From Halarchaeum grantii (GTDB lineage Archaea > Halobacteriota > Halobacteria > Halobacteriales > Halobacteriaceae), in the NCBI RefSeq assembly GCF_014647455.2, contig NZ_BMPF01000003.1:124001-188000 (forward strand): DNA of 64,000 nucleotides, in the 5' to 3' direction. This document shows, in pieces, positions 9,556 to 18,981 of this stretch. The notes under the pieces are model-generated. The model was not told where the DNA came from, did no database searches, and worked only from the letters and a program-made list of their open reading frames with translations. The translations under genes were made by a program, and so were the position numbers. Every line of letters begins with the position of its first letter. Position 1 is the stretch's first letter.

Positions 9556-10599
9556 CTAGCGCCGGAGGCGTCGCGCGAGGAGCGCGGCGCCGGCGAGCGC
9601 GAGGCCGCCGATCGCGACACCGAACCCGGGCGACCCACCGCTCGTCGTCGGCTCCGTCGTCGGGTCGGACGGCGTCAGCACGCCGTCCGCCGTCTCGCTC
9701 GTTGACGTGGTGGCTGTCGTAGTGGTCGTCGCCGTTGTCGTCGCCGTCGTCGTCGTGTTCGCGGTGGTGGTCGTGGTCGTCGTGTTCGTCGTAGTCGCAG
9801 TCGTGGCCGTTGTCGTCGTGGCTCCGCTTCCGGCACTCCCGCCACTGCTGTCGCCACCACCGTCCGACGTCGTCGACCCACTCGTCGTGGTCGTCGACCC
9901 GTCCGCCTCGACGGACACGCTCCGCCGGTCGCTCATGCCGAGCAGTTCGAGGGATCCGGCGACGCGCTCCGTGCCCCGAACGCCGACGTAGTAGCTGTAG
10001 TCGCCGGGCGCCAGTTCGGCCATGTCCACGAGCACGTTGTACTCGCCGTCGCCGACGCGCGTCGCCGTCACCGTCCGGTTGTAACTCCCGTTGAAGAGGA
10101 CGACGTCGACGCGGTTCGGCTCGGACGACGGTCCGTCGACGGTCGTGTCGATGGAGAGGCGCTCCCCTCGCGTGACCGACGCGGACGCGTCTGCCGTCGC
10201 GGTGTAGGACGCGACGACCACGGGGACGACCGTCTGGAGCGTCCCGTCGTACGTGACGCCGGCGAGGTACGTGCCGGCGTCGAGCGAGTCACCGAGCGTG
10301 TACGTGCCGGACCCCTGCACGCGCTTCGAGGCCACGATCCGTTTCTCCCCGTTGTAGACGTTGATCGTGTAGACGTCGGCGGTCTCGGGTGCCTCGACGG
10401 TGAGCGTGAGCGCGCCGTCGACGTCGAAGCGACCGACGGACGAGATTCTGTAGTCCTGTCCGCCGATCGAGACGGTTCGCTCGGGCGTGGAGAGCTCGGT
10501 GTTCGGGTGGAGGGCGAACCCGTCGGCGGCGACGGCGACCGGCGTCGCGACGAGGGACGCGGTGAGGAGGAGGGCGGCGACGGTCCGTATCGTTCGCAT
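9556..10599 (-). CDS. Secreted surface protein with Thr-rich stalk and PGF-CTERM-like anchor
   Basis: The protein has 347 residues. A Sec-type signal peptide (MRTIRTVAALLLTASLVATP) is followed by a beta-rich extracellular part with several N-glycosylation sequons. A stalk of almost pure Thr with Ala and Asn spans roughly residues 255-305. The tail GGSPGFGVAIGGLALAGAAL ends in basic residues. PGF plus a hydrophobic helix plus Arg is the PGF-CTERM signal that archaeosortase A processes for lipid anchoring. The ATG at 10599 is preferred over the upstream in-frame GTG-type start because it gives a proper signal peptide. The gene is divergent from the giant surface protein across a 149-base shared promoter region. 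The binding partner or role is unknown. Confidence 0.8.
   Translation of the reverse strand: MRTIRTVAALLLTASLVATPVAVAADGFALHPNTELSTPERTVSIGGQDYRISSVGRFDVDGALTLTVEAPETADVYTINVYNGEKRIVASKRVQGSGTYTLGDSLDAGTYLAGVTYDGTLQTVVPVVVASYTATADASASVTRGERLSIDTTVDGPSSEPNRVDVVLFNGSYNRTVTATRVGDGEYNVLVDMAELAPGDYSYYVGVRGTERVAGSLELLGMSDRRSVSVEADGSTTTTSGSTTSDGGGDSSGGSAGSGATTTTATTATTTNTTTTTTTANTTTTATTTATTTTTATTSTSETADGVLTPSDPTTEPTTSGGSPGFGVAIGGLALAGAALLARRLRR
9704..9830 (-). repeat. Low-complexity ACN repeat encoding the Thr-rich stalk
   Basis: About 125 bases of degenerate ACG/ACC/ACA triplets (read on the minus strand) encode the poly-Thr stalk of the PGF-CTERM-like protein. Such tracts can change length by replication slippage in whole codons without breaking the frame. 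Thr-rich stalks in haloarchaeal surface proteins are commonly O-glycosylated. Confidence 0.75.
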
Positions 10600-10748
10600 C
10601 ACCCCTACGGTGTCCGCGCGTGACAAAAGGGGTTTCGTCACCGGGTACTGAAAATTATACGACACCTATGCCGTCTACCGACCCATAGTTCCTACGGCCG
10701 ATTCGAGATTGAATCAAATGGCCAAGGCTTTTACCACCAACTCAAAGT

Positions 10749-13700
10749 ATGATAACCATGAGCCACAACGCTGATACCGCCAGGAGGACAATTGGGGTCT
10801 TCCTCGTCCTCCTGGTCGTCGCCTCCCCCGTCGCGTCGGGTGTCACCCTCGCGGCGAGTGGTGGCGGAGCGGGCGGCAGCACCGCTGCCCTCTCCACACC
10901 GGCGGGATACGGCGACGTCTCGGATACCGAGACGTACGCACTGACGAACGACACGAACGTCTGGGAACGCTCGGTCTTCCCGCTTCGAACCGACACCGGC
11001 ACCGCGGACCACGTCTCCTCGGGGCCCGGAATCTCCCTCAAGAAGGGAGGCTCAGTCTCCGGCGCACTGAACAAGGACCTCGCGTTCTACGACGCCGGCG
11101 AGACGGTTCCGGTCACCTTCGACCTCTCGCGCGTCGGGATGGATACAGGCGCGTTCTACGGTGACACCGGTCAGCTCGTCGCGCTCCGCCTCCCGCAGAA
11201 CGCGTCGATGCCGACGACTCCCACGGCGCTCCGGACGCTCCTCTCGAACGAGTCGGACGCCGAGGCATCGATGGTCGCGTCGAACGTCACGTTCCCGGAC
11301 GGCGTGGCGTCCTTCGACTTCACGCCGACGAAGCCCGGCCAGTACGCGCTCGTCCTCGCCACGCCTGAATCCGGCGCGAGCGGGTACAGCGTCGATAGCG
11401 GCACCCTCGAGCAGAACGGCACGGTCACGGTCGTCGGCTTCGACTCGCTGATGGTCCAGAACCACCGTTCGACGGTCTCCACGCCCGACGACGCGACGGT
11501 CGGTTCGAACGTCACCTTCGGCGTGGACGCGAACACCGCGCCCGCGCCGAACACCACCCAGATGGTGGTCCTCTACGACAACGAGACTTTCATGCTCTCG
11601 CAGTCCACGGTCAACGTCACCGACCTCACGGGCGACGTGAACGCGAGCGTCGAAACCGGGATCTCCGAGGTGAACGGCGACTTCCGCGTCGTCGGGTCGC
11701 CGAGCGCACTCGGGATGAACGCCACGGAGCAGCGCGTCTCCTACCCCGTGAGCGCGCAGGCGCTCTTCGACTTCCTCGCCGAGAACCGCGACTTCGGCGA
11801 GAACACGACGGTGACGAACGGCACCGACGCCGTCCCGCTGAACGCCACCGGCACGCTCGCGGAGATGAACGCGAGCGGGACGGTGAACGTCTCCGTGCCC
11901 GGTGACTGGTCGGCCGGCGACTACCACTGGCTCCACGTGAGCTCCGCCGCCGACGGCGCGGACGTCTCGAGCTCGCAGGGCTCGCTCACGCTCCGCGAGG
12001 GCGTCGACCTGAACGTCAGCGCGAACGCCACATCCGTCGTGCGCGGCAGCGACGTCGCGTTCACCGTCACGCGTGCCGATACCGGCGAGGGCGTGAACGC
12101 GACCCTCACCATCGACGGCGCGACGTACGAGACGGACGCGACCGGCACCTACGTCCACACCTTCGAGTCGGGCGGCACCTACACCGTGAGCGCGACGCGC
12201 GCGAACACGGACACGACGGTCTTCGCGTCCGACGAGACGACCGTGGACGTCGCGGCGTCCGCGATCGCCGTCTCGAACCTCAGCGCGCCGAGCGTCGTCC
12301 TCCAGAACGAGACGTTCGCGGTGAACGCGACGCTCCGGAACACCGGTGACGCCGAGGGCACCCGAACGGTGAACCTCACCGTCAACGGCACCGTCGTCGA
12401 GAGCGCGACGCGGACGCTCGGCCCCGGCGAGAACGCGACCGTCTCCTTCGACCACGCCTTCGGTAGCGGCGAGCGCGGGCCCGTCACGCTCGGCGTCGGC
12501 GAGGCGTCCGCCGACGTCCGCGTCGACGCGCCGGCGACCTTCGAGTACGCCTCGCTCTCCGTCCTGCCGACGACCGTCGCCGCGAACGAGACCGTGAACG
12601 CGTCGGTCACCGTCCGGAACACCGGTGACCGCGATGGCAACACGACCGTCACCCTCACCGCGAACGGCACAGCCATCGACAACGCGACGCGGACGCTCGG
12701 CGCCGGCAACGAGACGACCGTCGACTTCTCGACGGCCTTCGAGTCGCCCGACACGTACGCCGTCAGCGCCGGCGGCCTGCCCGCGCGGACGGTCACGGTG
12801 CTCGAACCCGCGACCTTCACCTACAGTAACCTCACCGTCACGCCCGATACGGTCGACGCGGGCGCGAGCGCGAGCGTCTCCGTCACCGTCTCGAACACCG
12901 GCGGCATCGGCGGCATCGATACTGTGACGCTCAGCGAGGGCGGCCAGAACGTCACCAACGCCAGCGTCTACGTGGACGCGGGCGCGAGCGAGACGGTGAC
13001 GTTCGAGCGCGTCTACACCGAGCCCGGCACGCAGACGCTCGGCGTCGGCGACCGCACGACGACGCTGAACGTCACGGCGGTCGACGCCGTTCCGCCGAGC
13101 GTCGTCCTCGCGGAGCCGTCGACCGGTGACGTCGCCTACGGCGCGACGCTCTCCTTCCGCGTGCGCGACGAGACAACGAACGTCACGGACGTCACGGTGA
13201 ACGCGACGACGTCCAACGGCACCGTCGAGCGCGTCGACCTCCTCGACGCCACGGACGCGACGAACGACACCACCGTCGCCGTCGACACCGACGGCTGGCA
13301 CGAGGGCGACGCGACCGTGAACGTTACGGCCGTCGACGCCGAGGGCAACGCGGTCACGAAGACCTACCGCTTCGACCTCGTCTCCGCGCCCGCCTTCACG
13401 GGCGTCTCGCCGACGACCGAGTCCGGCGAGACCCCGACCGTCACCGTGACGTACGCCGACGACGGGCCCGCGCCCGAGCACGCGGAATCCGGCATCAACG
13501 CCTCGAGCGCGACCCTCTCCGTCGACGGCACACCCGTCGACTTCGACGCCACCAGTGCGACTGAGGCGAGCGTCACGCTCGACGCGCTCGCGTCCGGCAC
13601 GCACAGCCTGAAAGCGGTCGTTTCGGACGACGCCGGTCACACGAGTGCGCGCACGTGGACGCTCGACGTGGACGCGGACGCGCCCACGGTGAACGTCACG

Positions 13701-16700
13701 CCACGCAACGCCGTGGTGAGCGACGGGTCGCCGTTCGAGGCGGCGGTCGTCGCGAACGACCTGGCACTCGCGAACGCGACGGTCGTCTACGCGAACGAGA
13801 CGGCGGTCGTGCACACGGAGAACGTCACCGACCGCGCGCGCCTCACCGGCGGGACGGTCACGACGACGTGGGACGGCCGCAGTGACGGCGCGTTCGTCGC
13901 CGACGGCACGTACACCGTGACCGTGAACGCGAGCGACGCCTACGGCCACACCGCGACCGCGAACACCATCCTCCGCGTCGACACGACCGGGCCGACGGTC
14001 ACGGACGCGGCGGTGACGCCGACCGCGACGAACGCAACCGGCACCGTCACGGCGAATGCGACGTTCGCCGACCCCGCCAACGTGACGAGCGCGACCTACG
14101 TCCTCCGGAAGACCGGCACGGGCGTGCGGGTGAGCAACACGACGACCGGCGACGTGGCGTCCGCGACGTTCGACGCGAGCGACTTCGTCGTTGACGGCGA
14201 CTACCGCCTCACCGTCGTCGCGGTCGACGACGCGGCCAACCGGAACAGTACGGCGACGGACGCGACCGTCACCGTCGACTCGACGCCGCCCGAACTCGCC
14301 GCGAGCGTCACGAAGAACGGCTCGAACGGCACCGTGACGGTCGCGACGCCGAGTGGCGAGAACGTCTCGAACCTCAGCGGCACCGTCGCGCACGACGGGG
14401 GCACGACCGAACTCACGAACTTCACCACCATCGGTGACGGCTCGTACAACGCGACGTTCAACGCCACCGACGGCGGCGTCTACGACGTCACCGTGAGCGG
14501 GAAGGATAAGGCCGGGAACGTCGGGCACGCGAGCGCGAGCGCCGAGATTCGGACGGTGAGCGAGCAGAGCAACGTCACCGTCTACCTCGAGGACTCCGGC
14601 ATCGTCGCCGAGCTGAACCTCACCACGACGGTCGATCAGGGCTTCTACTCGATGTCCGGGAGCGACCGACCGTCCCAGAAGCTCCCGTCGAACGCGTCGA
14701 GCGTCTCGACGCTCGTCGGGCAGGTCAGCCAGAGCATCGAGGGGAACATCACGACCGGCTCCACCGTCGCGTTCCCCGCGACGGGCGCTGTGAACGCGAA
14801 CGGCGGGAACTCCTTCACCGTCCAGTACTACGACGCGCGGGACGAGTCGTGGAAGAGACAGGACACTACGCGCGTCGAGAACTACAACGTGACCGACGGT
14901 AACGGAAACGAAGTCGTGAACGACACCTACTGGGTGGCGAACGTCAGCCACTTCTCGACGTACACCGGTTCCGTAGAGGACAACACCCCGCCGACGATCG
15001 GGTTCGAGTCGCTGAACGCGCCCGCGAACGCGACGTCCGCGTGGGTGAACGCGACGATTACCGACGACAGCGGCGTGAACGCGAGCACCGTCACGCTCGC
15101 GTGGAACGGGGGCGACGTCACCGGCGAGGCGTCCGTCACCGAGACGCCCGACGGGAACGCCACCGTGGCGTACGAGGCGACCGGCCTCGAACCCGGCGCG
15201 TCCTACGACGTGACCGTGAGCGCGAACGACACGAAGGCGAACGCGAACACGACGAACGCGACGTTCACCGTCGACCCGGACACCGTCGAGCCGACGGCGA
15301 CCATCGACTCGCCGACCGACCACGAGGCGTTCCCCGCCGGGACGGAGTCGGTCGACCTGAACGCGACGTTCGGTGACGCGGACTCCGGCGTCGCGGACGT
15401 GAACGCAACGCTCGACGGCACGCCCCTCACCGGCGCGAACTTCACGGCAGGCACGTTCAACGCCACCGTCTCGCCCGGCACGGGCGAGCACACGTTCGCC
15501 CTCGCCGTCACCGACCGCGCCGGGAACGTGACCGAGACGAGCGCCACCTTCACCGTCCGCGAGGACACCGCGGGTCCGGTCGTCGACGTCACCTCGCCGA
15601 GTGAGAAGACGTACGAGAACGACACGACGAGCGTACCGCTGATCGCGAACGCGACGGACATCGCGTCCGGCGTCGACTCCGTCACCGTCCTCGTCGACGG
15701 GACGGACGTCACGGCCGACGCGAACACGACGGACTACACGAACGTCACGGCCGACATCGCGGTCACGCCCGGGAGCACGCACGCCGTGAACGTGAGCGCG
15801 ACCGACGACGCCGGCAACACGAACTGGACGAACGTCACGTTCGACGTCGCGCCCGACGAGGGCGCACCGACCGTGGACATCACGCCGGCCGACGGCACGA
15901 CCCTCTCGAGTAGCACGACGAGCGTGAACGCGACCGTGGCCTACTCGGACGACCTCTCCGCCATCGACCCGACGGACGTCACGCTCCAAGTCGACGGCAC
16001 GAACGTGAACGCGAACGCGGACGCGATGCTGACCGCGAAGAACTCGACGCGCGCGAACGTCACCGTCTCGAACCTCTCCACGGGGTCGCAGCACAGCATC
16101 ATCGCGACCGTCACCGACGCCGCCGGGAACACCGAGACGGTGAGCGCGACTCTCTCGGTCGCCGACGGACCGTACCTTCGGGTGACGAGGGGGGGCCTTT
16201 CCGCCGCCACGCTCGACGCCGGCGACACGCTCACCGCCGGCGAGAACGTCACCATCACCGCCGACGTGGCGAACGTCGGCGACGAACCCGGCGAGCGCGA
16301 CATCACACTCCAGCAGAACGACACCGTCGTCGCCGCACAGACCGTCACGCTGAACGCCGGCGCGACGACGACGCTGGCGTTCGAGCGCACGCTCGGGACG
16401 CCTGGAACGTACGCGTTCGCGGTCGGCGAGACGAGCGCCGGCACGGTCTCCGCCGACGCGAACTACAGCGTCATCGGGAGCGTGAACGCGACGTCGCTCA
16501 CCGAGGGCGACGGCGTCACCGTCACCGTCACCGGGACGAACGAACTCGCGTCGGCGCAGACGGTGAGCGTCACCGTCGCGGTGCCGAACGCCTCGCTCTC
16601 CACGCCGGTGTCCCTCGACCTCCCGGCGAGCGGCCAGAACAGCACCACCGTGGCGTTCAGTACCCTCCCCGCCGGGACGCACGACGTCCTCGTCGGCGGG

Positions 16701-17720
16701 CAGGTCGTCGACACGCTCGACGTCGCCGCCGCGAGCGACGGGTCGACACCCGGCGCCCCGGACGAGAGCGACGACACGACCGACGAGAGCGATAACTCGG
16801 CGGACGACGACGACGACTCGACGCCCGCCCCGCCGGTGAATGAACCGACGGTCACGCGCACGGTGAACGCGGGCGCCGTCACCGTCGACGTCACGAACGT
16901 CCCCGACAACGGGACGGTCGACGTGCCCGCGAACACCACGGGGACGAACCCGAACGCGACGCTCAGCGGATTCAACATCGGGCTGAACGGCACGACCGAC
17001 ACGACGTTCACCATGTCGAACGACACGGGTTCGACGCCGGCACTCGACGCCGGTGACCCGATTAGCTACTTCAACATCAGCCACGAGGTCGCCGAGGAGG
17101 ACATCGCCACCGTGTCATTCACGTTCACCGTCACGGCGAGCGAGCTCGACGCGCGCGGCCTCTCGACGTCGCAGGTCGCGCTCTACCGCCACCACGACGG
17201 CGCGTGGAACGCCCTCGAGACGTCCTTCGTCTCCCGCGACGGTGACACGCTGACGTTCGAGGCGACGTCGCCCGGCCTCTCCGTCTACGCGGTCGGCGGG
17301 TCGCCCGCCGAGTTCGCGGTGACGGACGCCACGGTCGACACCACCGAGTCGTCCACGGGCGAGTCGGTGACGGTGCGCGCCACCGTCGAGAACACCGGCG
17401 GCTCCGCCGGCGAATACACCGTCCCGCTCGTCGTTGACGGCGCCACCGTCGACGAACGGACCGTCTCCCTCGACGCGAACGAGGAGACGACGGTGGCCTT
17501 CGAGCACGCCTTCGAGTCAACCGGGAGCCACTCCGTCGCCGTCGACGACGCCGACGCCGGCAGCGTCAGCGTCTCCGAGGGCTCGAACGCCCAGCAGGGC
17601 TCGACCACGACGCCCGTCTCCAGTCAGGGTGACCTCCCGGTCGTGCCCATCGTCGTGATGCTCGTCGTCATCGCGCTCCTCGTCGTCGGCCTCTACGTCT
17701 ACCGCGAGGACCAGCGCTAG
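10749..17720 (+). CDS. Giant secreted CARDB/Ig-like repeat surface protein with PGF-pre-PGF region
   Basis: A protein of 2,323 residues (2,320 from the second ATG at 10758). It has an N-terminal signal sequence (TIGVFLVLLVVASPVASG) and three CARDB-like repeats at about residues 505-780, marked by the recurring NTGD and GENATVSF patterns. Ig-like beta domains fill about 780-1270 and 1415-1805, with another CARDB repeat near 1810-1905. An acidic linker lies near 2005-2030, then a PGF-pre-PGF-type region (2030-2187) and a last CARDB repeat. The C-terminal transmembrane helix is followed by YREDQR. NxT/NxS sequons are extremely frequent. The protein is probably an S-layer-associated adhesin or scaffold. 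No enzyme motif is seen. TATA-like CTTTTACC at 10728-10735 fits a leaderless start near 10749-10758. Confidence 0.85.
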   Translation: MITMSHNADTARRTIGVFLVLLVVASPVASGVTLAASGGGAGGSTAALSTPAGYGDVSDTETYALTNDTNVWERSVFPLRTDTGTADHVSSGPGISLKKGGSVSGALNKDLAFYDAGETVPVTFDLSRVGMDTGAFYGDTGQLVALRLPQNASMPTTPTALRTLLSNESDAEASMVASNVTFPDGVASFDFTPTKPGQYALVLATPESGASGYSVDSGTLEQNGTVTVVGFDSLMVQNHRSTVSTPDDATVGSNVTFGVDANTAPAPNTTQMVVLYDNETFMLSQSTVNVTDLTGDVNASVETGISEVNGDFRVVGSPSALGMNATEQRVSYPVSAQALFDFLAENRDFGENTTVTNGTDAVPLNATGTLAEMNASGTVNVSVPGDWSAGDYHWLHVSSAADGADVSSSQGSLTLREGVDLNVSANATSVVRGSDVAFTVTRADTGEGVNATLTIDGATYETDATGTYVHTFESGGTYTVSATRANTDTTVFASDETTVDVAASAIAVSNLSAPSVVLQNETFAVNATLRNTGDAEGTRTVNLTVNGTVVESATRTLGPGENATVSFDHAFGSGERGPVTLGVGEASADVRVDAPATFEYASLSVLPTTVAANETVNASVTVRNTGDRDGNTTVTLTANGTAIDNATRTLGAGNETTVDFSTAFESPDTYAVSAGGLPARTVTVLEPATFTYSNLTVTPDTVDAGASASVSVTVSNTGGIGGIDTVTLSEGGQNVTNASVYVDAGASETVTFERVYTEPGTQTLGVGDRTTTLNVTAVDAVPPSVVLAEPSTGDVAYGATLSFRVRDETTNVTDVTVNATTSNGTVERVDLLDATDATNDTTVAVDTDGWHEGDATVNVTAVDAEGNAVTKTYRFDLVSAPAFTGVSPTTESGETPTVTVTYADDGPAPEHAESGINASSATLSVDGTPVDFDATSATEASVTLDALASGTHSLKAVVSDDAGHTSARTWTLDVDADAPTVNVTPRNAVVSDGSPFEAAVVANDLALANATVVYANETAVVHTENVTDRARLTGGTVTTTWDGRSDGAFVADGTYTVTVNASDAYGHTATANTILRVDTTGPTVTDAAVTPTATNATGTVTANATFADPANVTSATYVLRKTGTGVRVSNTTTGDVASATFDASDFVVDGDYRLTVVAVDDAANRNSTATDATVTVDSTPPELAASVTKNGSNGTVTVATPSGENVSNLSGTVAHDGGTTELTNFTTIGDGSYNATFNATDGGVYDVTVSGKDKAGNVGHASASAEIRTVSEQSNVTVYLEDSGIVAELNLTTTVDQGFYSMSGSDRPSQKLPSNASSVSTLVGQVSQSIEGNITTGSTVAFPATGAVNANGGNSFTVQYYDARDESWKRQDTTRVENYNVTDGNGNEVVNDTYWVANVSHFSTYTGSVEDNTPPTIGFESLNAPANATSAWVNATITDDSGVNASTVTLAWNGGDVTGEASVTETPDGNATVAYEATGLEPGASYDVTVSANDTKANANTTNATFTVDPDTVEPTATIDSPTDHEAFPAGTESVDLNATFGDADSGVADVNATLDGTPLTGANFTAGTFNATVSPGTGEHTFALAVTDRAGNVTETSATFTVREDTAGPVVDVTSPSEKTYENDTTSVPLIANATDIASGVDSVTVLVDGTDVTADANTTDYTNVTADIAVTPGSTHAVNVSATDDAGNTNWTNVTFDVAPDEGAPTVDITPADGTTLSSSTTSVNATVAYSDDLSAIDPTDVTLQVDGTNVNANADAMLTAKNSTRANVTVSNLSTGSQHSIIATVTDAAGNTETVSATLSVADGPYLRVTRGGLSAATLDAGDTLTAGENVTITADVANVGDEPGERDITLQQNDTVVAAQTVTLNAGATTTLAFERTLGTPGTYAFAVGETSAGTVSADANYSVIGSVNATSLTEGDGVTVTVTGTNELASAQTVSVTVAVPNASLSTPVSLDLPASGQNSTTVAFSTLPAGTHDVLVGGQVVDTLDVAAASDGSTPGAPDESDDTTDESDNSADDDDDSTPAPPVNEPTVTRTVNAGAVTVDVTNVPDNGTVDVPANTTGTNPNATLSGFNIGLNGTTDTTFTMSNDTGSTPALDAGDPISYFNISHEVAEEDIATVSFTFTVTASELDARGLSTSQVALYRHHDGAWNALETSFVSRDGDTLTFEATSPGLSVYAVGGSPAEFAVTDATVDTTESSTGESVTVRATVENTGGSAGEYTVPLVVDGATVDERTVSLDANEETTVAFEHAFESTGSHSVAVDDADAGSVSVSEGSNAQQGSTTTPVSSQGDLPVVPIVVMLVVIALLVVGLYVYREDQR

Positions 17721-17786
17721 ACGGCCCACCACGACTCACCGCTCTCCCTCGCTCTCTCCTTCTCTTCGCGTTCTCCGTTCCGGTCT

Positions 17787-18647
17787 TCAGTCCTCGAGCC
17801 CGCGCCCGTAGCCGAGGCGCCCCGCGAGGAACGTCGTGCAGAACGGCGAGAGGTAGCCGAGGCAGTAGCCGAGGAGGTGGCCGTAGAGGTTGACGATCGC
17901 GCCGCGTTGCGTCGCGTCGCTCGGGAATGCGACGAAGAGGACGCAGAGGAACACGACGACGGCGCTCACGCCGAGCTCGACGTAGCCGCCGTCCTCGACG
18001 GTGGCGTTGTGGAATCCCGCGAGCGAGAGGTCGGTGAGATCCGCGCGGATGTCCTGCCCGTATCTGACGACGGCGAGCGCGGCGACGGCGGTGACGCCGA
18101 AGCTCGGGCCGGTCAGCGACGGGAGCGCGACGACGCCGATGAGCGCCACGCCGGCGAAGAAGAGGATCGGCGAGTGGCGGATGCCGACGTCGTCCGTGAA
18201 CTGGCTGTCGACGAACGCGAGGAGCGCGGTAGGGAGCAACCCGAAGAACGCGAGGGCGATACCGGAGAAACCGAGGCCGACGCGCGGGCGGGCGAGCGCG
18301 ACGTTCAGCGCGGAGAGCACCCACGGGAGGACGAGGAGGAAGGTCGTGTAGCTCGCGAGGAAGAGCGCGCGTCGGCCGCCGAGCACACAGAGCACGTAGA
18401 CGAGCGGCGCGACGAGACAGTAGGCGAGGAGGCTCCCGAGGAGGTGGCTCGTCGAGCGATGCAGGAAGTTCGAGGCGTACATCGCGAGGAGCGTCGGGTC
18501 CTCGTAGCGGAGCGCGAACCCCGCCGTCGCTGTATCCGGGAGCGCGAAGACGCCGACCATCGCGAGCGCCGGGAGCGCGAGGAGGACGAGGTCGCGTCCG
18601 CGAACGGCGTCCCTGACGCTCGCGCGGAACCCGGACTGACGGCGCAT
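17787..18647 (-). CDS. Rhomboid-family-like intramembrane protease
   Basis: A multi-pass membrane protein of 286 residues. It carries the rhomboid signatures in order: FLHRSTSHLLGSL (an early histidine pair, with the usual Asn replaced by Ser), GFSG (catalytic Ser in a GxSG motif) and YGHLLGYCLGYL (catalytic His in HxxGxxxG). Rhomboids cleave membrane proteins inside the bilayer with a Ser-His dyad. Since both dyad residues are present it is probably active. The ATG at 18647 is chosen over an in-frame GTG two codons upstream. It is convergent with the giant surface protein gene across a CT-rich 66-base gap that probably holds terminators. Confidence 0.75.
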   Translation of the reverse strand: MRRQSGFRASVRDAVRGRDLVLLALPALAMVGVFALPDTATAGFALRYEDPTLLAMYASNFLHRSTSHLLGSLLAYCLVAPLVYVLCVLGGRRALFLASYTTFLLVLPWVLSALNVALARPRVGLGFSGIALAFFGLLPTALLAFVDSQFTDDVGIRHSPILFFAGVALIGVVALPSLTGPSFGVTAVAALAVVRYGQDIRADLTDLSLAGFHNATVEDGGYVELGVSAVVVFLCVLFVAFPSDATQRGAIVNLYGHLLGYCLGYLSPFCTTFLAGRLGYGRGLED

Positions 18648-18704
18648 GGCCACGTGGAGTGGCGGACGCGGAAAAGCGGTAGTGGCCGACGCGGCCGGTA
18701 GGGT

Positions 18705-18941
18705 TTAGTCCTCCCCGGATTCGGTGACGACGTCGCGGACGACGCGGCGCTCGCCGTCCTCGTCGTAGACGTACGTGGTGTCGGCGTCCTCGTCGCGCGT
18801 CGCGCGATGCGAGCCATCGCAGAAGGGGTAGTCGTCGGAGAGCCCGCACCGGCAGACCGCGATGTCGCCCTTCTCGGGGTCGATATCGTCTTCGTCGAGC
18901 TTCAGAGGGCCGTTCGCGTCGTGGTTGACGAGTCGCGACAT
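18705..18941 (-). CDS. CDGSH-type iron-sulfur protein
   Basis: A small acidic protein of 78 residues with the motif CRCGLSDDYPFCDGSH at residues 30-45. This supplies the three Cys and one His that bind a [2Fe-2S] cluster in CDGSH (mitoNEET-like) proteins. It begins MSRLVNHDANGPLKL, a common start for prokaryotic members. It lies 40 bases downstream of the formate-dehydrogenase-like operon and may be its last cistron. A role in electron transfer or cluster handling is plausible but unproven. Confidence 0.9.
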   Translation of the reverse strand: MSRLVNHDANGPLKLDEDDIDPEKGDIAVCRCGLSDDYPFCDGSHRATRDEDADTTYVYDEDGERRVVRDVVTESGED

Positions 18942-18981
18942 ACTCGCGTGTGGGCGGCGCGGACGGAAGACTCCGGCGCCC

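Noticed and set aside
11052-17084. A 2,010-codon open frame antisense to the giant surface protein gene
   Set aside because: It is a by-product of GC-rich, GNC-type codon use on the opposite strand: very rich in Arg and Val with no domain pattern, signal or start context. The plus-strand frame has clear signal, repeats and anchor.
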